Shown one piece after another: positions 1 through 9,763 of a stretch of DNA of 64,000 bases. Origin of the DNA: JBCBSZ01 sp039185015. Its GTDB lineage: Bacteria > Actinomycetota > Acidimicrobiia > Acidimicrobiales > Poriferisodalaceae. Position numbers and translations under genes: made by a program. Location: NCBI GenBank assembly GCA_039185015.1, contig JBCDAU010000007.1, forward strand, positions 98,335-162,334, in the 5' to 3' direction. The notes below the pieces were generated by a model that worked only from the letters and a program-made list of their open reading frames with translations, was not told the DNA's origin and ran no database searches. Each line of letters begins with the position of its first letter. Position 1 is the first letter of the stretch.

Positions 1-1253
1 TCGTTGATCGACTTGAAGTGGTCGATGTCGAGTTGCGCGACCACCACCAGGCCCGTTCGTCGGCCGACCTGGTCGAGGGCGTGTTGGAGGCGGTCGAGTG
101 CCAATCGGCGGTTGGCGAGCCCGGTCAGCGGATCGGTGAGGGCGAGGGTCGACAGCTCGTGCTCGGTGACGACGCGGCCGGTCGTCTCGGTGATCACCAG
201 GTGCATCGCCTCGTCGTCCGGCACGCCGCCGGCCGGGATCGCCCGGCCGGAGTACCAGCGGCGAGTGCCGCCGTTGTCGATCGGTCGATCGTCGAGGTGG
301 GCCGGCTCGCCGGACTGTCGCGCCGACGTGAGGAGTCGAGCGGCCAGCGCCATCACCGGGTTGGTCAGGGCGAGGTTCGGGAGCGTCGTGTGGAGCGGAT
401 CGATGCCGAGCTCGGCCCGGAGCGCCAGGTTGGCGGCCACGACGGTGTCCGCCTCGTCGACGGTCATGATCAGGTCGGCGGATGCGTCGGCGACGGCCCG
501 GTAGCGGTGCTCGCTCAGGTCGAGCTGCTGATAGCTGGCCTCCAGCAGCGTTCGGGACAAGACGACGTCGCACAGGTTGCCCAGGGCGGCGTCGACGCGG
601 CCCCAGCGCCGGTCCGAGGCCTCGATGGTCAGCACGGCACTCCAGCCGTCGAGCGTCCGCGCGATCACGTGTTCCGGGCGCCCACCGCTGGTCGAACCGG
701 CGGTGGCGACGACGCTGCCGTCGGGGTCGATGATCCGGATGGACGCTCGATCGAGGTTGAGGTGCCCGACCAGGCGATCGATGACCTCGTCGATCACGCT
801 CGGCTCGACGGTGCCGGTCGTGTCGGTAGCGATCGAGGCGGTCAGGGTCGCGATGCGCTCGCTGGCGGTGACCTCGTAGGAGAACTCGAGCGTGCCCGCC
901 AGGCGTTCGGCGGAGAGCAGCGACTTCGGGAGCACGGTGGTCGCGCCGGCTGCGGCGGCGTCGGCCCACACCTCCCGGCCGTCGGAGCCGGTGATGACGA
1001 TCACGGGCGGGGCGAGCTGCTCCTGGCTCAGGTCTGCCGCGAGGTCCAGCCCGCTCCCGTCGGGCAGCGTCACGTCCACCAGGACCGCGTCGTAATGGTG
1101 CAGGTAGAGCATCTCGTGGGCCGAGCCGAGCGTCGGCGCGACGTCGGTGACGGCTTCGTCGTCGGCGTCTGCCAGCAGGCGCGAGATCAGGCTTTGGTAC
1201 AGCGGGTCATCGTCGATGACCAGCAAGCGTTGCCCCACCGGCTGCCACGTCAC
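1..1253 (-). CDS. Response regulator with GAF-like, PAS and GGDEF domains (3' end missing)
   Basis: Reverse-strand translation from GTG at 1253 runs without a stop to base 1 (at least 417 residues), so the C-terminus lies outside the window. An N-terminal receiver domain (about residues 8-125) shows the acidic cluster VIDDDP, a phosphoacceptor Asp in VLVDVTLPDG and the conserved Lys in VLPKS. A GAF-like middle part (about 140-235) and a PAS-like part (about 245-350) follow, then the start of a GGDEF domain: LTDPLTGLANRR and LDIDHFKSIN. This indicates a phosphorylation- and ligand-tuned diguanylate cyclase making c-di-GMP. The GGDEF signature and any EAL domain would lie beyond the edge. It is divergent from the CheB/CheR kinase at 1344, with about 90 bases shared between the starts. 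The GTG at 1238 is an alternative start. Confidence 0.85.
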   Translation of the reverse strand, partial: MTWQPVGQRLLVIDDDPLYQSLISRLLADADDEAVTDVAPTLGSAHEMLYLHHYDAVLVDVTLPDGSGLDLAADLSQEQLAPPVIVITGSDGREVWADAAAAGATTVLPKSLLSAERLAGTLEFSYEVTASERIATLTASIATDTTGTVEPSVIDEVIDRLVGHLNLDRASIRIIDPDGSVVATAGSTSGGRPEHVIARTLDGWSAVLTIEASDRRWGRVDAALGNLCDVVLSRTLLEASYQQLDLSEHRYRAVADASADLIMTVDEADTVVAANLALRAELGIDPLHTTLPNLALTNPVMALAARLLTSARQSGEPAHLDDRPIDNGGTRRWYSGRAIPAGGVPDDEAMHLVITETTGRVVTEHELSTLALTDPLTGLANRRLALDRLQHALDQVGRRTGLVVVAQLDIDHFKSIN

Positions 1254-1343
1254 GGAGCGCAACGGTACCACCACTGCGAGTTCGTTCTGCTCCCAATGTG
1301 CTCGACCCGCCACGGGAGGTGGTCTCTGGGCTACGGTGCGGAC

Positions 1344-4300
1344 GTGACGACGGGGGGGAATGAGGTCGAACCTCGGCTCGTGGTCGCCATCGGCGCGTCC
1401 GCCGGCGGGCTCGAACCGCTGCAGAACCTCGTGGGTGTGGCTCCGGTCGGTGCGGGGATCGCGTACGTGGTGCTGCAGCACCTCTCGCCTGATCACCGAA
1501 CGCTCATGCAGTCGCTGCTCTCGCATCACACCCAGATGCCCGTGGTGACGGCCGAGCACGGCATGGAGGTGCGCGGCGATGCCATCTACCTGCTCCCGGC
1601 GCGCCACCTCATGACCATCTCCGGCGGCGTCTTGTTGCTCGAGGAGCAGATCCGGACCACGGGCGACCCGCTTCGCACGATCGACCGCTTCATGATCTCG
1701 CTCGCCGAGGAGCGAGGCGAGGCATCGGTGGCGATCATCTTGTCCGGAACGGGCAGCGACGGTGCCGACGGGGTGCGGGCGGTGCGCGCCGCCGGCGGGT
1801 TCACGATCGCGCAGGACTCCTCAGCGGCCTTCGGCGGGATGCCCGAGTCCGCCGTTCGGACGGGAGCGATCGATCGCGTCCTCGAGCCGCATCTGATGCC
1901 CGACTCCATCCTGGCCTTCGCCGTCGATCCCGACTCGGCGCGCGAGGACGACGTCGAGATCGATGCAGATGCCCCGTACGGCCGGATCATCGACCGTCTC
2001 GAGGAGTCGTTCGGCATCGACTTCGCCTCCTACAAGCCGAGCACGGTCCATCGGCGCATCAGCCGACGTTTCGACCTGACCGACCAGGACACCGAGGCCG
2101 ACTACCTCGAACGTGTCGTGTCCGATCCCGACGAGCTCGCCCGTCTGTACCACGACCTGCTGATCGGGGTCACCCAGTTCTTCCGCGACGGTTCGCCGTG
2201 GGTTGTTCTCCGCGAGGTGGCCAGCGAGCTGGTCGTCGCGGCCGCCGAGGAACGCCGCGACGTGCGAGCCTGGGTCGCCGGCTGCGCGACCGGTGAGGAG
2301 GCCTATTCGGTCGCGATGGTGCTCCACGAGGCGGCGGAGCGCGCCGGCTACACCGGTCGCATTCGCATCTTCGCCAGCGACGCCGACCCGACGTCGATCG
2401 AAACGGCCGGACTCGGGACCTACTCCGCCGAGTCGGTCGCGGCCATGTCCAGCGAGCGACGATCCAAGTACTTCGTCCCCGACGGCGACCGGTTCAGGGT
2501 CACGAACGAGGTGCGCCGCCTCATCACCTTCACGACACACAATCTCCTCAGCGAGGCGCCCTTCACCCGGCTGGACCTCGTGACCTGCCGCAACCTGTTG
2601 ATCTACCTCCGCCCCGAGGCCCGCGCCAAGGCGCTTGCCCTCCTGCACTTCTCGCTCCGCACCGGAGGAGCGCTGTTCCTCGGCAACTCGGAGTCCGTCG
2701 AGCCGTACGGGGGCGAGTTCGCCGAGCGGGACACTCGGAGCCGCGTGTACACCAAGACGCGCGACGTCCGGCTCATCGGGAGCCAGCCCATCAGCCGCCG
2801 CGAGACGTTGACGCCGACCCCGACGCCACCGCGGTCGACCGCCAACGAGTGGTTGATGCGTGCCTACGACGACGTCCTCGACCGGTACGGCCCCACGGGC
2901 TTCCTGATCGACGAGCACCGGCGGCTGCTGCACGTGCTCGGATCCGCCGGTCGGCTGCTGGAGGTCACCGGTGGTCGCGTCACGGGCGACCTGCTCGACC
3001 AGCTGGACGAGTCGTTGCGCGTGCCCTTGTGGGGTGCGATCCAGCAAGCGTTCAGCTCGCGCGAGGACGTCGCCATCGACGACGTCGTCATGCGCACCAC
3101 CGACGAGGAGGAGATCGTCCGAGTCCTCGTATCACCGTTGCCCGAACGTCTCCAAGGACCGAGCGTCGCCCTGGTCGTCATCGAAGCGGGTGCGGCGAGC
3201 ATGCCCTTGGATGCCCGATCCGGTCGCGGCCTCGTGCGCCGCGAGAGCGTCGAGATCGGCGAGACCGAGCCCGCCGATGTCGTGTTCCTCGAACGGGAGC
3301 TGCAGCTCACTCGCGAGACCCTGCAGAGCACCGTCGAGGAGCTCGAAGCGTCGAACGAGGAGCTGGTCGCCTCGAACGAGGAGCTGCAGTCGACGAACGA
3401 GGAGTTGCAGTCCGTCAACGAGGAGCTGCACACGGTCAACAGCGAGTACTCGCAGAAGATCACCGAGCTCACCCAGCTGACCAACGACCTGGACAACCTG
3501 ATGGCGAGCAGCGGGATCGGCACCCTGTTCCTCGACTCCGATCTCGGCGTGCGCAGGTACACGCAGGATCTGGCCCAGATCTTCCGTCTCCGTCCCGGTG
3601 ACCTGGGTCGTTCGATCGAAGACCTGGCCCCGCGGCTCGGTCTCGACCGGCTGTACGACCGGTTGCGTGCGGTGGTCGAGACGGGGGAACGGGCAGAGGA
3701 GCAGACGAAGCTGGACGGTCGGAGCGTCCTCGTGCGCCTCAACCCGTACCTCGTCGACGGCATGATCGATGGCGTCGTCTTGACGCTCGTGAACGTCGAT
3801 GTCCTGATCGAGACCCAGGAGCAACTGGCGGCTGAGGCCGAGCGGTTCGACGCGTTCATGGCGAACTCGCCGGCGATGAAGTGGGCGCTCGATGAGCTCG
3901 GTCGTTTCGCTCTCGTGAACGAGACGTACTGCGAGGTCATGGGTGTGAGTCTCGAGGAGTGCCTCGGGCGAACCCCTGCCGAGGCGCTCGCGGGGAGACC
4001 GTCGTCGTCGTTCCTCGACCGCACTCGGATCAGCAACGAGCGGTCGAGGCGTGACGGCCGCGTCGACTACGACATCGAAGTCGAGCTCGAGCACGGCGTC
4101 CGCTGGATGCAGGCGGTCAAGTTCCCCTTCGACTATCGGGGCCGGACCTACCTCGGAGGTTCCGCGATCGACGTCACGGAGAGTCGCGGCGCCCAGGTGG
4201 CCGCCGAGCAGAGCGCAGCGCGCATGCAGGAGCTGCTCGACTCGTTTCCCGAGCCGGTCTGGTCGTTGGACGCCGATGGCCGGATCGAGCAGGTCAACGC

Positions 4301-5222
4301 TGTCGCTCGAAGCTACTCCGACGACGACCCGGTCGGTCGGCTGCCGGTCGATGCCTACGGTCCCGACGTGGCGTCCTGGCTCGCGGAAGATCGCGCCCCG
4401 ACCCCTGAGTGGCCACTCGGCGCCAACGGTCCGCGCCACCTCCAGCCCGTCTCGTCGACCACGCGTGAAGGCGGGCGGCTGGTGGTCGGCCTCGACCTCT
4501 CCGACCTCGTCGAAGCTCAGCGTCTGCTCGAGCGGCGGAACGTGTCGATGGCGGAGCGGAACATCGAGCTCGATCAGTTCGCGCACATGGCATCACACGA
4601 CCTTCGGGCGCCGATCCGAGCGATCCACCTGATGGCTCAGCAGGCACTCGCGGGCGAGGAGGACCCTGGCGTCTTCGCCGAGGAGGTCGCAGCGACGGCG
4701 GAGCGGATGCGGGACGTCATCGACTCGCTCCTGGCGTACGCCAACGTCGGGCGCCACGAGGTCAACCTCATCCCGATCGAGCTGGACCTGGTCGTCGAGA
4801 GCGTGAGCCTCGACCTGCGAGCTGAGCTCGCCGAGATGGGCGGTCGGATCGAGAAGGGCGAGCTGCCGGTCTGGCACATCGATCCGGTGCTCGTGCGGCG
4901 AGCGCTGATGAACCTGGTCGAGAACGCCCTCGTCCACGGCCGAGCGGACGAGCCGATCGTGCGCATCGAAGCTCACGAGGTCGATGGATTCATCGAGATC
5001 GATGTCATCGACAACGGGAACGGGATCGCTGACTACGAGGGCATCGACATCTTCGACCCGTTCACCCGGGTCAACGCCTCGCACGATGGCAGTGGCATGG
5101 GCCTCGCGATCGCGCGCCGTGTGGCGCAGCGTCATGACGGCAGCATCCGCGTGATGGAGACCGGCCCGAAGGGCACCACGATCCGACTGCGACTCGCGGC
5201 GACGGAGCAGCCCGATGGTTGA
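1344..5222 (+). CDS. CheB methylesterase / CheR methyltransferase / PAS / histidine kinase fusion
   Basis: This 1292-residue cytoplasmic hybrid has a CheB methylesterase domain (about 12-190) with the triad Ser19 (GASAGG), His46 (LQHLSPDH) and Asp139 (SGTGSDG). A CheR methyltransferase domain (about 215-480) follows, with AGCATGEEAYS for SAM binding. A long coiled coil of repeated EELxSxNEEL heptads (about 649-706) leads to two or three PAS domains, a HisKA domain with His1085 in SHDLRAP, and a HATPase domain ending the protein. No MCP, CheA or CheW is nearby, so a non-chemotactic signalling role is more likely than flagellar control. The open frame extends upstream to 18, but bases 18-1253 are antisense to the GGDEF gene, so the start is at GTG 1344 or ATG 1296. 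The next gene overlaps by 8 bases. Confidence 0.9.
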   Translation: MTTGGNEVEPRLVVAIGASAGGLEPLQNLVGVAPVGAGIAYVVLQHLSPDHRTLMQSLLSHHTQMPVVTAEHGMEVRGDAIYLLPARHLMTISGGVLLLEEQIRTTGDPLRTIDRFMISLAEERGEASVAIILSGTGSDGADGVRAVRAAGGFTIAQDSSAAFGGMPESAVRTGAIDRVLEPHLMPDSILAFAVDPDSAREDDVEIDADAPYGRIIDRLEESFGIDFASYKPSTVHRRISRRFDLTDQDTEADYLERVVSDPDELARLYHDLLIGVTQFFRDGSPWVVLREVASELVVAAAEERRDVRAWVAGCATGEEAYSVAMVLHEAAERAGYTGRIRIFASDADPTSIETAGLGTYSAESVAAMSSERRSKYFVPDGDRFRVTNEVRRLITFTTHNLLSEAPFTRLDLVTCRNLLIYLRPEARAKALALLHFSLRTGGALFLGNSESVEPYGGEFAERDTRSRVYTKTRDVRLIGSQPISRRETLTPTPTPPRSTANEWLMRAYDDVLDRYGPTGFLIDEHRRLLHVLGSAGRLLEVTGGRVTGDLLDQLDESLRVPLWGAIQQAFSSREDVAIDDVVMRTTDEEEIVRVLVSPLPERLQGPSVALVVIEAGAASMPLDARSGRGLVRRESVEIGETEPADVVFLERELQLTRETLQSTVEELEASNEELVASNEELQSTNEELQSVNEELHTVNSEYSQKITELTQLTNDLDNLMASSGIGTLFLDSDLGVRRYTQDLAQIFRLRPGDLGRSIEDLAPRLGLDRLYDRLRAVVETGERAEEQTKLDGRSVLVRLNPYLVDGMIDGVVLTLVNVDVLIETQEQLAAEAERFDAFMANSPAMKWALDELGRFALVNETYCEVMGVSLEECLGRTPAEALAGRPSSSFLDRTRISNERSRRDGRVDYDIEVELEHGVRWMQAVKFPFDYRGRTYLGGSAIDVTESRGAQVAAEQSAARMQELLDSFPEPVWSLDADGRIEQVNAVARSYSDDDPVGRLPVDAYGPDVASWLAEDRAPTPEWPLGANGPRHLQPVSSTTREGGRLVVGLDLSDLVEAQRLLERRNVSMAERNIELDQFAHMASHDLRAPIRAIHLMAQQALAGEEDPGVFAEEVAATAERMRDVIDSLLAYANVGRHEVNLIPIELDLVVESVSLDLRAELAEMGGRIEKGELPVWHIDPVLVRRALMNLVENALVHGRADEPIVRIEAHEVDGFIEIDVIDNGNGIADYEGIDIFDPFTRVNASHDGSGMGLAIARRVAQRHDGSIRVMETGPKGTTIRLRLAATEQPDG

Positions 5223-5592
5223 CCAGGTCGTCGTGCTCGAGGACAGTCACGCGGACCAGCGCTTCCTCCAGCGAGCCGCCGAGGGTCTCGATCTCGAGGT
5301 CGCCTTCCACATGTGTGACGATCTCGCGGCGGCACGGGCGGCCGTCGAGCAGCAGGAGCCGTCGCTGGTGATCGTCGACCTGAGCGTTCCGGGTGGCACG
5401 GGCTTGCACTTCATCGACGAGTTGCGATCGACCCGTCTGGCGCTGCCTGCCGTCGTGCTCACGTCGTCATCGGCGCCGTGGGATCACTCGGGCGCGATCG
5501 CGGCGGGGGCTCGGGCCGTGCACACCAAGCCCTTCGAGTGGGACGAGTACCGCCTCCTCGTCGAACGGATGCTCCGCTACTGGCTGGGTTGA
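5215..5592 (+). CDS. Single-domain response regulator
   Basis: A 125-residue receiver with no output domain. It has acidic residues in VVLEDSH, a phosphoacceptor Asp in VIVDLSVPGG, a Thr/Ser switch in VVLTSSS and Lys in HTKPF. It overlaps the end of the CheB/CheR kinase by 8 bases, so it is translationally coupled and is the likely phosphorylation partner. The sequence type resembles the Rcp1-like receivers that pair with phytochrome-class kinases. Its 3' end overlaps the end of the convergent bacteriophytochrome gene by 16 bases, which leaves no room for a terminator between them. Confidence 0.88.
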   Translation: MVDQVVVLEDSHADQRFLQRAAEGLDLEVAFHMCDDLAAARAAVEQQEPSLVIVDLSVPGGTGLHFIDELRSTRLALPAVVLTSSSAPWDHSGAIAAGARAVHTKPFEWDEYRLLVERMLRYWLG

Positions 5593-7775
5593 AGCCGCGG
5601 CCGAGCCTTGACCGGCAGGTCGATGACGAACGTGGTGCCGACATCGACCTCTGACTCCACTCGGATCTGGCCACCGTGGCTGGCGACGATCCGCTTCACG
5701 ATGGCGAGCCCGGCGCCGACACCGTCGCCCTGTGGAGTGCCGCGGCGGAACATCTCGAAGACCTGGCCGACCACCGACGGGTCGATGCCGCTGCCATTGT
5801 CCTCGACGCGGAGCTCGACGGTGCCGGCTCGCTCCAGCGCGTTGATCCGGACCCTCGGTGCGCGCTCGTGGTGGCGGTACTTCGCGGCGTTGACGAGCAG
5901 GTTCGTGATCAAGGTGGCGAGGAGTCGGGGGTCGGCCTCGATGGCCGGGAGCTCGCCGACCTCGATCGTCAACTCGTCGTGCGCCGCGGCCGTGGTCTCG
6001 ATCACGCGCTCGACGAGCGGCCCGAGATGGACGACCTCGGTGTTGATCTCGCCGCGTCCGACGAGCGCATACTCGAGCATCGCCTCGAGGAGGCCCTGCA
6101 TCGATGAGGCGGCGTCCATCGCGAGGTCGAGCGACTCGATGGCGATCGGTGGCGCGTCGGCGAGTTGTTCGGTGGCGTCCTCACGGAACAGCTGGAGGAA
6201 GGACCGGACCGACCGCAGCGGGGCGCGCAGATCGTGGGCAACGACGTAGGCGAACTCCTCGAGGTCACGCGAGGTCTGTCCCAGCTCGATGTTGGCGAGC
6301 TCGAGGTTCTGCGCATGCGCGGCCAACGCCAGGACGAGCTCCTCGAACGCGCTCTCGCCCGAGCGCGGACGAGTGCTGGCCTCGATCGCGCGTCGAGCGA
6401 GGCCGGCGATGACGAGGTCGCGCTCGGTCCACGGCGCTGACCGATCTCCGAGCTCTTCCACGAAGACGGCGAACGATGCCCGCGGCGTGAGCTCCTTCTC
6501 GGCCGACGTCGTCGTATCCGAGGCGCCGGCCCAACGGAGGTGGCGGACTGCCGGTTGCCGGTACCAGGCGAGATAGCCGTCGGCGAGTCTGGCGACGACG
6601 ACACCGCCTCCGATGCCGTCGAGATGGTCGGTCGAGCGCGCACCGACCTCGGGGTCGGAGGCGAGCAGGTGGACGATCCGCTCGTCCAGCTCGTCCCGGC
6701 GATCGACGTCGCCTGCGATGTGGAGCTCGTCGCCGCGTCGGGCGAGGAAGCCGTCGCAGTCGATGAGGCCTGGCATCGGGGTCAACAGCCGTTCGGAGAG
6801 CGTGACCGCTTCCGGCGTCGCGATGAGCTCCCGGAGGAAGAGGAACTGCGTCGCCAGGCGCACCTGCTCGATCTGGGCCTGTTCGTCCGCGGAGCGCCGG
6901 GCGAACTGCTCGGACAGGAGTCGGGCGAGCAGCTCGGCGGTCCGACGTACCGGCAGCGGGATGTGTCGCTCCGTGCGGTGGTGGCACGCGATCAGCGCCG
7001 CCAGGCGGTTGTTCACGGTGATCGAGAGCGTCAGCGTCGCTCCCACGCCCATGTTCACGAGGTACTCGGTGTGGATCGGCGAGTGGGCACGGAGCTGGGA
7101 GGCGCTCAGATCCAGCTCCGGAGCGAGCTCGGCTCGGCTGATCGGGACCGGGGGCGAGGCGACATCGATGAACTGCCGGATCGGGTTGACGACGAGGAGC
7201 GCCCGCGCCTGGCGTGGGATGTCCGTTGCCGGGTAGTGGAGGCCCAGGAACGGCTCGAGCTCGTCGACCTTGCTCTCGGCGACCACCTCGCCGTGTTCGT
7301 CGGGGTGGAACTCGTAGACCATCACGCGGTCGAATCCGGTGAGCGTGCGCACGAGCTCGGCCGTGAGCTGCCGGGCGCTGTGGAGGTCCGCTGCGGACTC
7401 GATCGCCTTGCTCATCGAGGCGACCTGCGCAGCGAGGCTGTCGAGCTGGCCGAGCTCTCCGACCGGCTCGAGCTCGATGACGGATGTGCGGGCGACCTCG
7501 TGGGTGGCGACGTGCCACGGCCTCCCGAAGGCATCGACGCGGGCGTCGAGTCGCACCGCCAGGACCGCAGGGGGCAGTCGGTCGACCGGGTCGCCGACCG
7601 CCAGGCCGGTGACGCCGTCCGCGTCGGCGAGGTGGGTGATCGTCGCGCCGTCGTGGCCGATCAGGACGCCGATGCGTTGGACGGCGCCGATGCGGTGGAT
7701 GGGCTCGCGGTCGCAGTTGTTGAGGTCGACCGCCTGGTCGCCGAGCAGCTCGGCGACGGACGCGTCAGCGTTCAC
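5577..7775 (-). CDS. Bacteriophytochrome histidine kinase (PAS-GAF-PHY-HisKA-HATPase)
   Basis: This 732-residue protein matches bacteriophytochromes in order and motifs. Cys21 in the N-terminal extension (DLNNCDREPI) sits where biliverdin is attached. The GAF domain has the PATDIPRQAR motif (Asp185-Ile186-Pro187), and SPIHTEYLVNMGV contains the chromophore-pocket His. The PHY tongue carries PRASF, the family's PRxSF signature. A HisKA region with VAHDLRAPLRS follows, then a HATPase with DNGSGI and GAGLAIVKR. It should therefore be a red/far-red light sensor kinase, provided a biliverdin-making heme oxygenase is encoded elsewhere (none is in the window). It overlaps the upstream receiver at 7765 by 11 bases, so the two form a kinase/receiver pair. 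Confidence 0.93.
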   Translation of the reverse strand: MNADASVAELLGDQAVDLNNCDREPIHRIGAVQRIGVLIGHDGATITHLADADGVTGLAVGDPVDRLPPAVLAVRLDARVDAFGRPWHVATHEVARTSVIELEPVGELGQLDSLAAQVASMSKAIESAADLHSARQLTAELVRTLTGFDRVMVYEFHPDEHGEVVAESKVDELEPFLGLHYPATDIPRQARALLVVNPIRQFIDVASPPVPISRAELAPELDLSASQLRAHSPIHTEYLVNMGVGATLTLSITVNNRLAALIACHHRTERHIPLPVRRTAELLARLLSEQFARRSADEQAQIEQVRLATQFLFLRELIATPEAVTLSERLLTPMPGLIDCDGFLARRGDELHIAGDVDRRDELDERIVHLLASDPEVGARSTDHLDGIGGGVVVARLADGYLAWYRQPAVRHLRWAGASDTTTSAEKELTPRASFAVFVEELGDRSAPWTERDLVIAGLARRAIEASTRPRSGESAFEELVLALAAHAQNLELANIELGQTSRDLEEFAYVVAHDLRAPLRSVRSFLQLFREDATEQLADAPPIAIESLDLAMDAASSMQGLLEAMLEYALVGRGEINTEVVHLGPLVERVIETTAAAHDELTIEVGELPAIEADPRLLATLITNLLVNAAKYRHHERAPRVRINALERAGTVELRVEDNGSGIDPSVVGQVFEMFRRGTPQGDGVGAGLAIVKRIVASHGGQIRVESEVDVGTTFVIDLPVKARPRLQPSQ

Positions 7776-8202
7776 GCGAACCGGTGTCGGCCGGGAGTGC
7801 TTCGGCCCGCGTCACCTGACGCCAGAACGCGATGCTGTCGCGGATCTGAGCCCTCAGGCCGTCGAGGTCGCTCGGCTTCACCAGGTAGGCCGAGGCGCCG
7901 CTCGCGTACGCACGCTGGATGTCGCTGTCGAGGTCGGAGCCCGACCAGACCATGACCGGCAGGTCGACGAGGTCATCTCGGCTCCGGATCCGTTCGAGCA
8001 CCTCGAAGCCCTCACCGTCGGGGAGGCGGAGGTCCAGCAGCACGAGATCGGGGGCCGTGAAGTGGCTCAGCGCGTCGACGGCTTGCAGTGCGCCCCGGAG
8101 CTCCGCTCGGTGGTCGACGACCACGTCATCGAAGTGGTCCTCGATGGTGCGACGGTAGAGGCGCACTTGGAGCTGGTCGTCCTCCACCATCAGCACGCGC
8201 AT
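7765..8202 (-). CDS. Response regulator receiver paired with the bacteriophytochrome
   Basis: A 145-residue receiver with no output domain. It shows VEDDQLQ acidic residues, a phosphoacceptor Asp in LVLLDLRLPDGEG, and Lys in YLVKPSD. It is the first gene of a two-gene unit whose second gene is the bacteriophytochrome, with an 11-base overlap. Light-dependent phosphotransfer from that kinase is the expected input (inference). The lack of a DNA-binding or enzymatic domain means the output must come from a further partner such as the GGDEF protein at the left edge. Confidence 0.88.
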   Translation of the reverse strand: MRVLMVEDDQLQVRLYRRTIEDHFDDVVVDHRAELRGALQAVDALSHFTAPDLVLLDLRLPDGEGFEVLERIRSRDDLVDLPVMVWSGSDLDSDIQRAYASGASAYLVKPSDLDGLRAQIRDSIAFWRQVTRAEALPADTGSRER

Positions 8203-8308
8203 GTAGCGTCTCCCTCAGCGCGAAGTCTCGCAGGCAGCGATGTCGCGCCGAAACCCCGCCGGACGTAGCGGCGACGGTGAGCAGCAGGCGACATGGCGAT
8301 CTCCGATC

Positions 8309-9763
8309 CTAGTCCATGCCCTGGGTGGTAGTCGCACCTCGAAGAGTGGTGAGGAGTCGGTCCACGTCGGACCGCTCCGTGGGCTCCGCTCCCACCGACA
8401 CCCGAACCATCCAGCGTCCATCGAGCAGCGACGGCGTCAGGTAGGCGGCGCCGCGGTCGTTGATCTCTCCGACCCAGCGCAGCGTGTGCTCGTCGAGCTC
8501 GTCGGCCGTGAGCCCGGGCGGCTCGTGGCGGATGCACACGGTCTGCAGGTTGACCGGCGCGACGACCCGCCAGTGCGGCTCGGCCTCGATCCGTTCGGCG
8601 AACCAGCGGGCGTTGTCCAGGTCGCGCCGGAGCCGGGCACGCACGGCATCGAGGCCGTCGAGGCGCAGGTGGAACCAGGGCTTGAGCGCCCGGAACCGAC
8701 GCCCGAGCGGGATGCCCCAGTCGCGGTACTGGGTGACGTCGCCGTCGGTGCTCGTGCGGAGGTAGCTCGGGTTGGTCGACATCACCTCGACCAGCCGCTC
8801 GGGCTCGCGCACGAAGAACAGCGACGTGTCGATGATCGTCCCCAGCCACTTGTGCGGATTCATCGAGAACGAGTCGGCGTCCTCGACACCGTCGAAGAGG
8901 TGGACCATCTCGGGCAGGAGCGCAGCGGAACCGCCCATGGCGGCGTCGACGTGGATCCACACGCCGTGCCGCCGCCCGACCTCGACGAGCCCCGGCGTCG
9001 GGTCGACGGCGGTGACGCCGGTGCTGCCGATCGTCGTCACCAGGGCTGCGGGTCGGCGGCCGGCCTCGGCGTCGGCGCGCATGGCCGCGTCGACCGCCTC
9101 CGGGGTGAGCGCGTAGTCGTCGTCGGCGATGGTCGGGATCACGTGGAGGTTGGCGTGGCCGTAGCCGGCGAGTAGCGCGGCCTTGTTGACCGAGCTGTGG
9201 GCCTGATCCGAGCAGTAGACGACGAGCGGCTGCCCGAGCCCCACGAGGCCGTCGGTGTTCTGGCTCAGCCCGCTGGCCTGCTCTCGCGCGCACAGCAGCG
9301 CCACGAGGCAGGCCGTCGACGCGGTGTCATGGATCGTGCCCCTCCACGTGCCGCGTAGGCCGACGAGGTCGGCGAACCAGGCGCACGTGATCTCCTCGAG
9401 CTCGGTGAGCGCCGGGCTCGACTCCCAGTTCAGGCCGATCACTCCCAGGCCGGAGCTCACGAGGTCGCCGAGCACCGAGGCGAGCGCAGCGTTGGCCGGG
9501 AAGTAGGCGTAGTAGTCCGGGTGCTGGAAGTGGGTCAGCCCCGGGACGATCGTGTGCTCGAGGTCGGCGAGGAGCGCTTCGAGCGGTTCGGGCAGGTCGG
9601 GCGGGGGAGCGTCGAGCCGATCGCGCACCCATCCGGGTTCGACCGACGAGCGCACCGGGCGATCGGCGATGCCGGCCCGGTAGTCGGCGATCCAGTCGAC
9701 GAGGCGGTGGCCGGCTGCTCGGAACTCCTCGGGCGTCATGGCCGGGAGCTTCGCGCAGCTCAC
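8309..9763 (-). CDS. Pyridoxal-phosphate aromatic amino acid decarboxylase
   Basis: A group II PLP decarboxylase of 484 residues (GTG at 9763) or 476 (ATG at 9739). Family signs include FQHPDYYAYFPAN near the N-terminus, HVDAAMGG with the Asp that holds the pyridine nitrogen, and NPHKW with the PLP Schiff-base lysine (Lys305). Length and motifs match aromatic-L-amino-acid decarboxylases that convert tryptophan, tyrosine or phenylalanine-type substrates to amines; the exact substrate is not readable here. The GTG at 9763 overlaps the arsR stop as GTGA, a style used repeatedly in this window. The decarboxylase therefore appears translationally coupled to an arsenic-type repressor, an unexpected association. 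Confidence 0.88.
   Translation of the reverse strand: MSCAKLPAMTPEEFRAAGHRLVDWIADYRAGIADRPVRSSVEPGWVRDRLDAPPPDLPEPLEALLADLEHTIVPGLTHFQHPDYYAYFPANAALASVLGDLVSSGLGVIGLNWESSPALTELEEITCAWFADLVGLRGTWRGTIHDTASTACLVALLCAREQASGLSQNTDGLVGLGQPLVVYCSDQAHSSVNKAALLAGYGHANLHVIPTIADDDYALTPEAVDAAMRADAEAGRRPAALVTTIGSTGVTAVDPTPGLVEVGRRHGVWIHVDAAMGGSAALLPEMVHLFDGVEDADSFSMNPHKWLGTIIDTSLFFVREPERLVEVMSTNPSYLRTSTDGDVTQYRDWGIPLGRRFRALKPWFHLRLDGLDAVRARLRRDLDNARWFAERIEAEPHWRVVAPVNLQTVCIRHEPPGLTADELDEHTLRWVGEINDRGAAYLTPSLLDGRWMVRVSVGAEPTERSDVDRLLTTLRGATTTQGMD

Noticed and set aside
18..1343. Upstream extension of the CheB/CheR kinase frame from 18
   Set aside because: It is antisense to the receiver/PAS/GGDEF gene and gives low-complexity protein with no domain; the CheB domain starts right after 1344.
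3132..4586. Long minus-strand open frame under the CheB/CheR kinase
   Set aside because: A shadow of GC-rich coding sequence; the translation has no motif while the plus strand has clear PAS and kinase domains.
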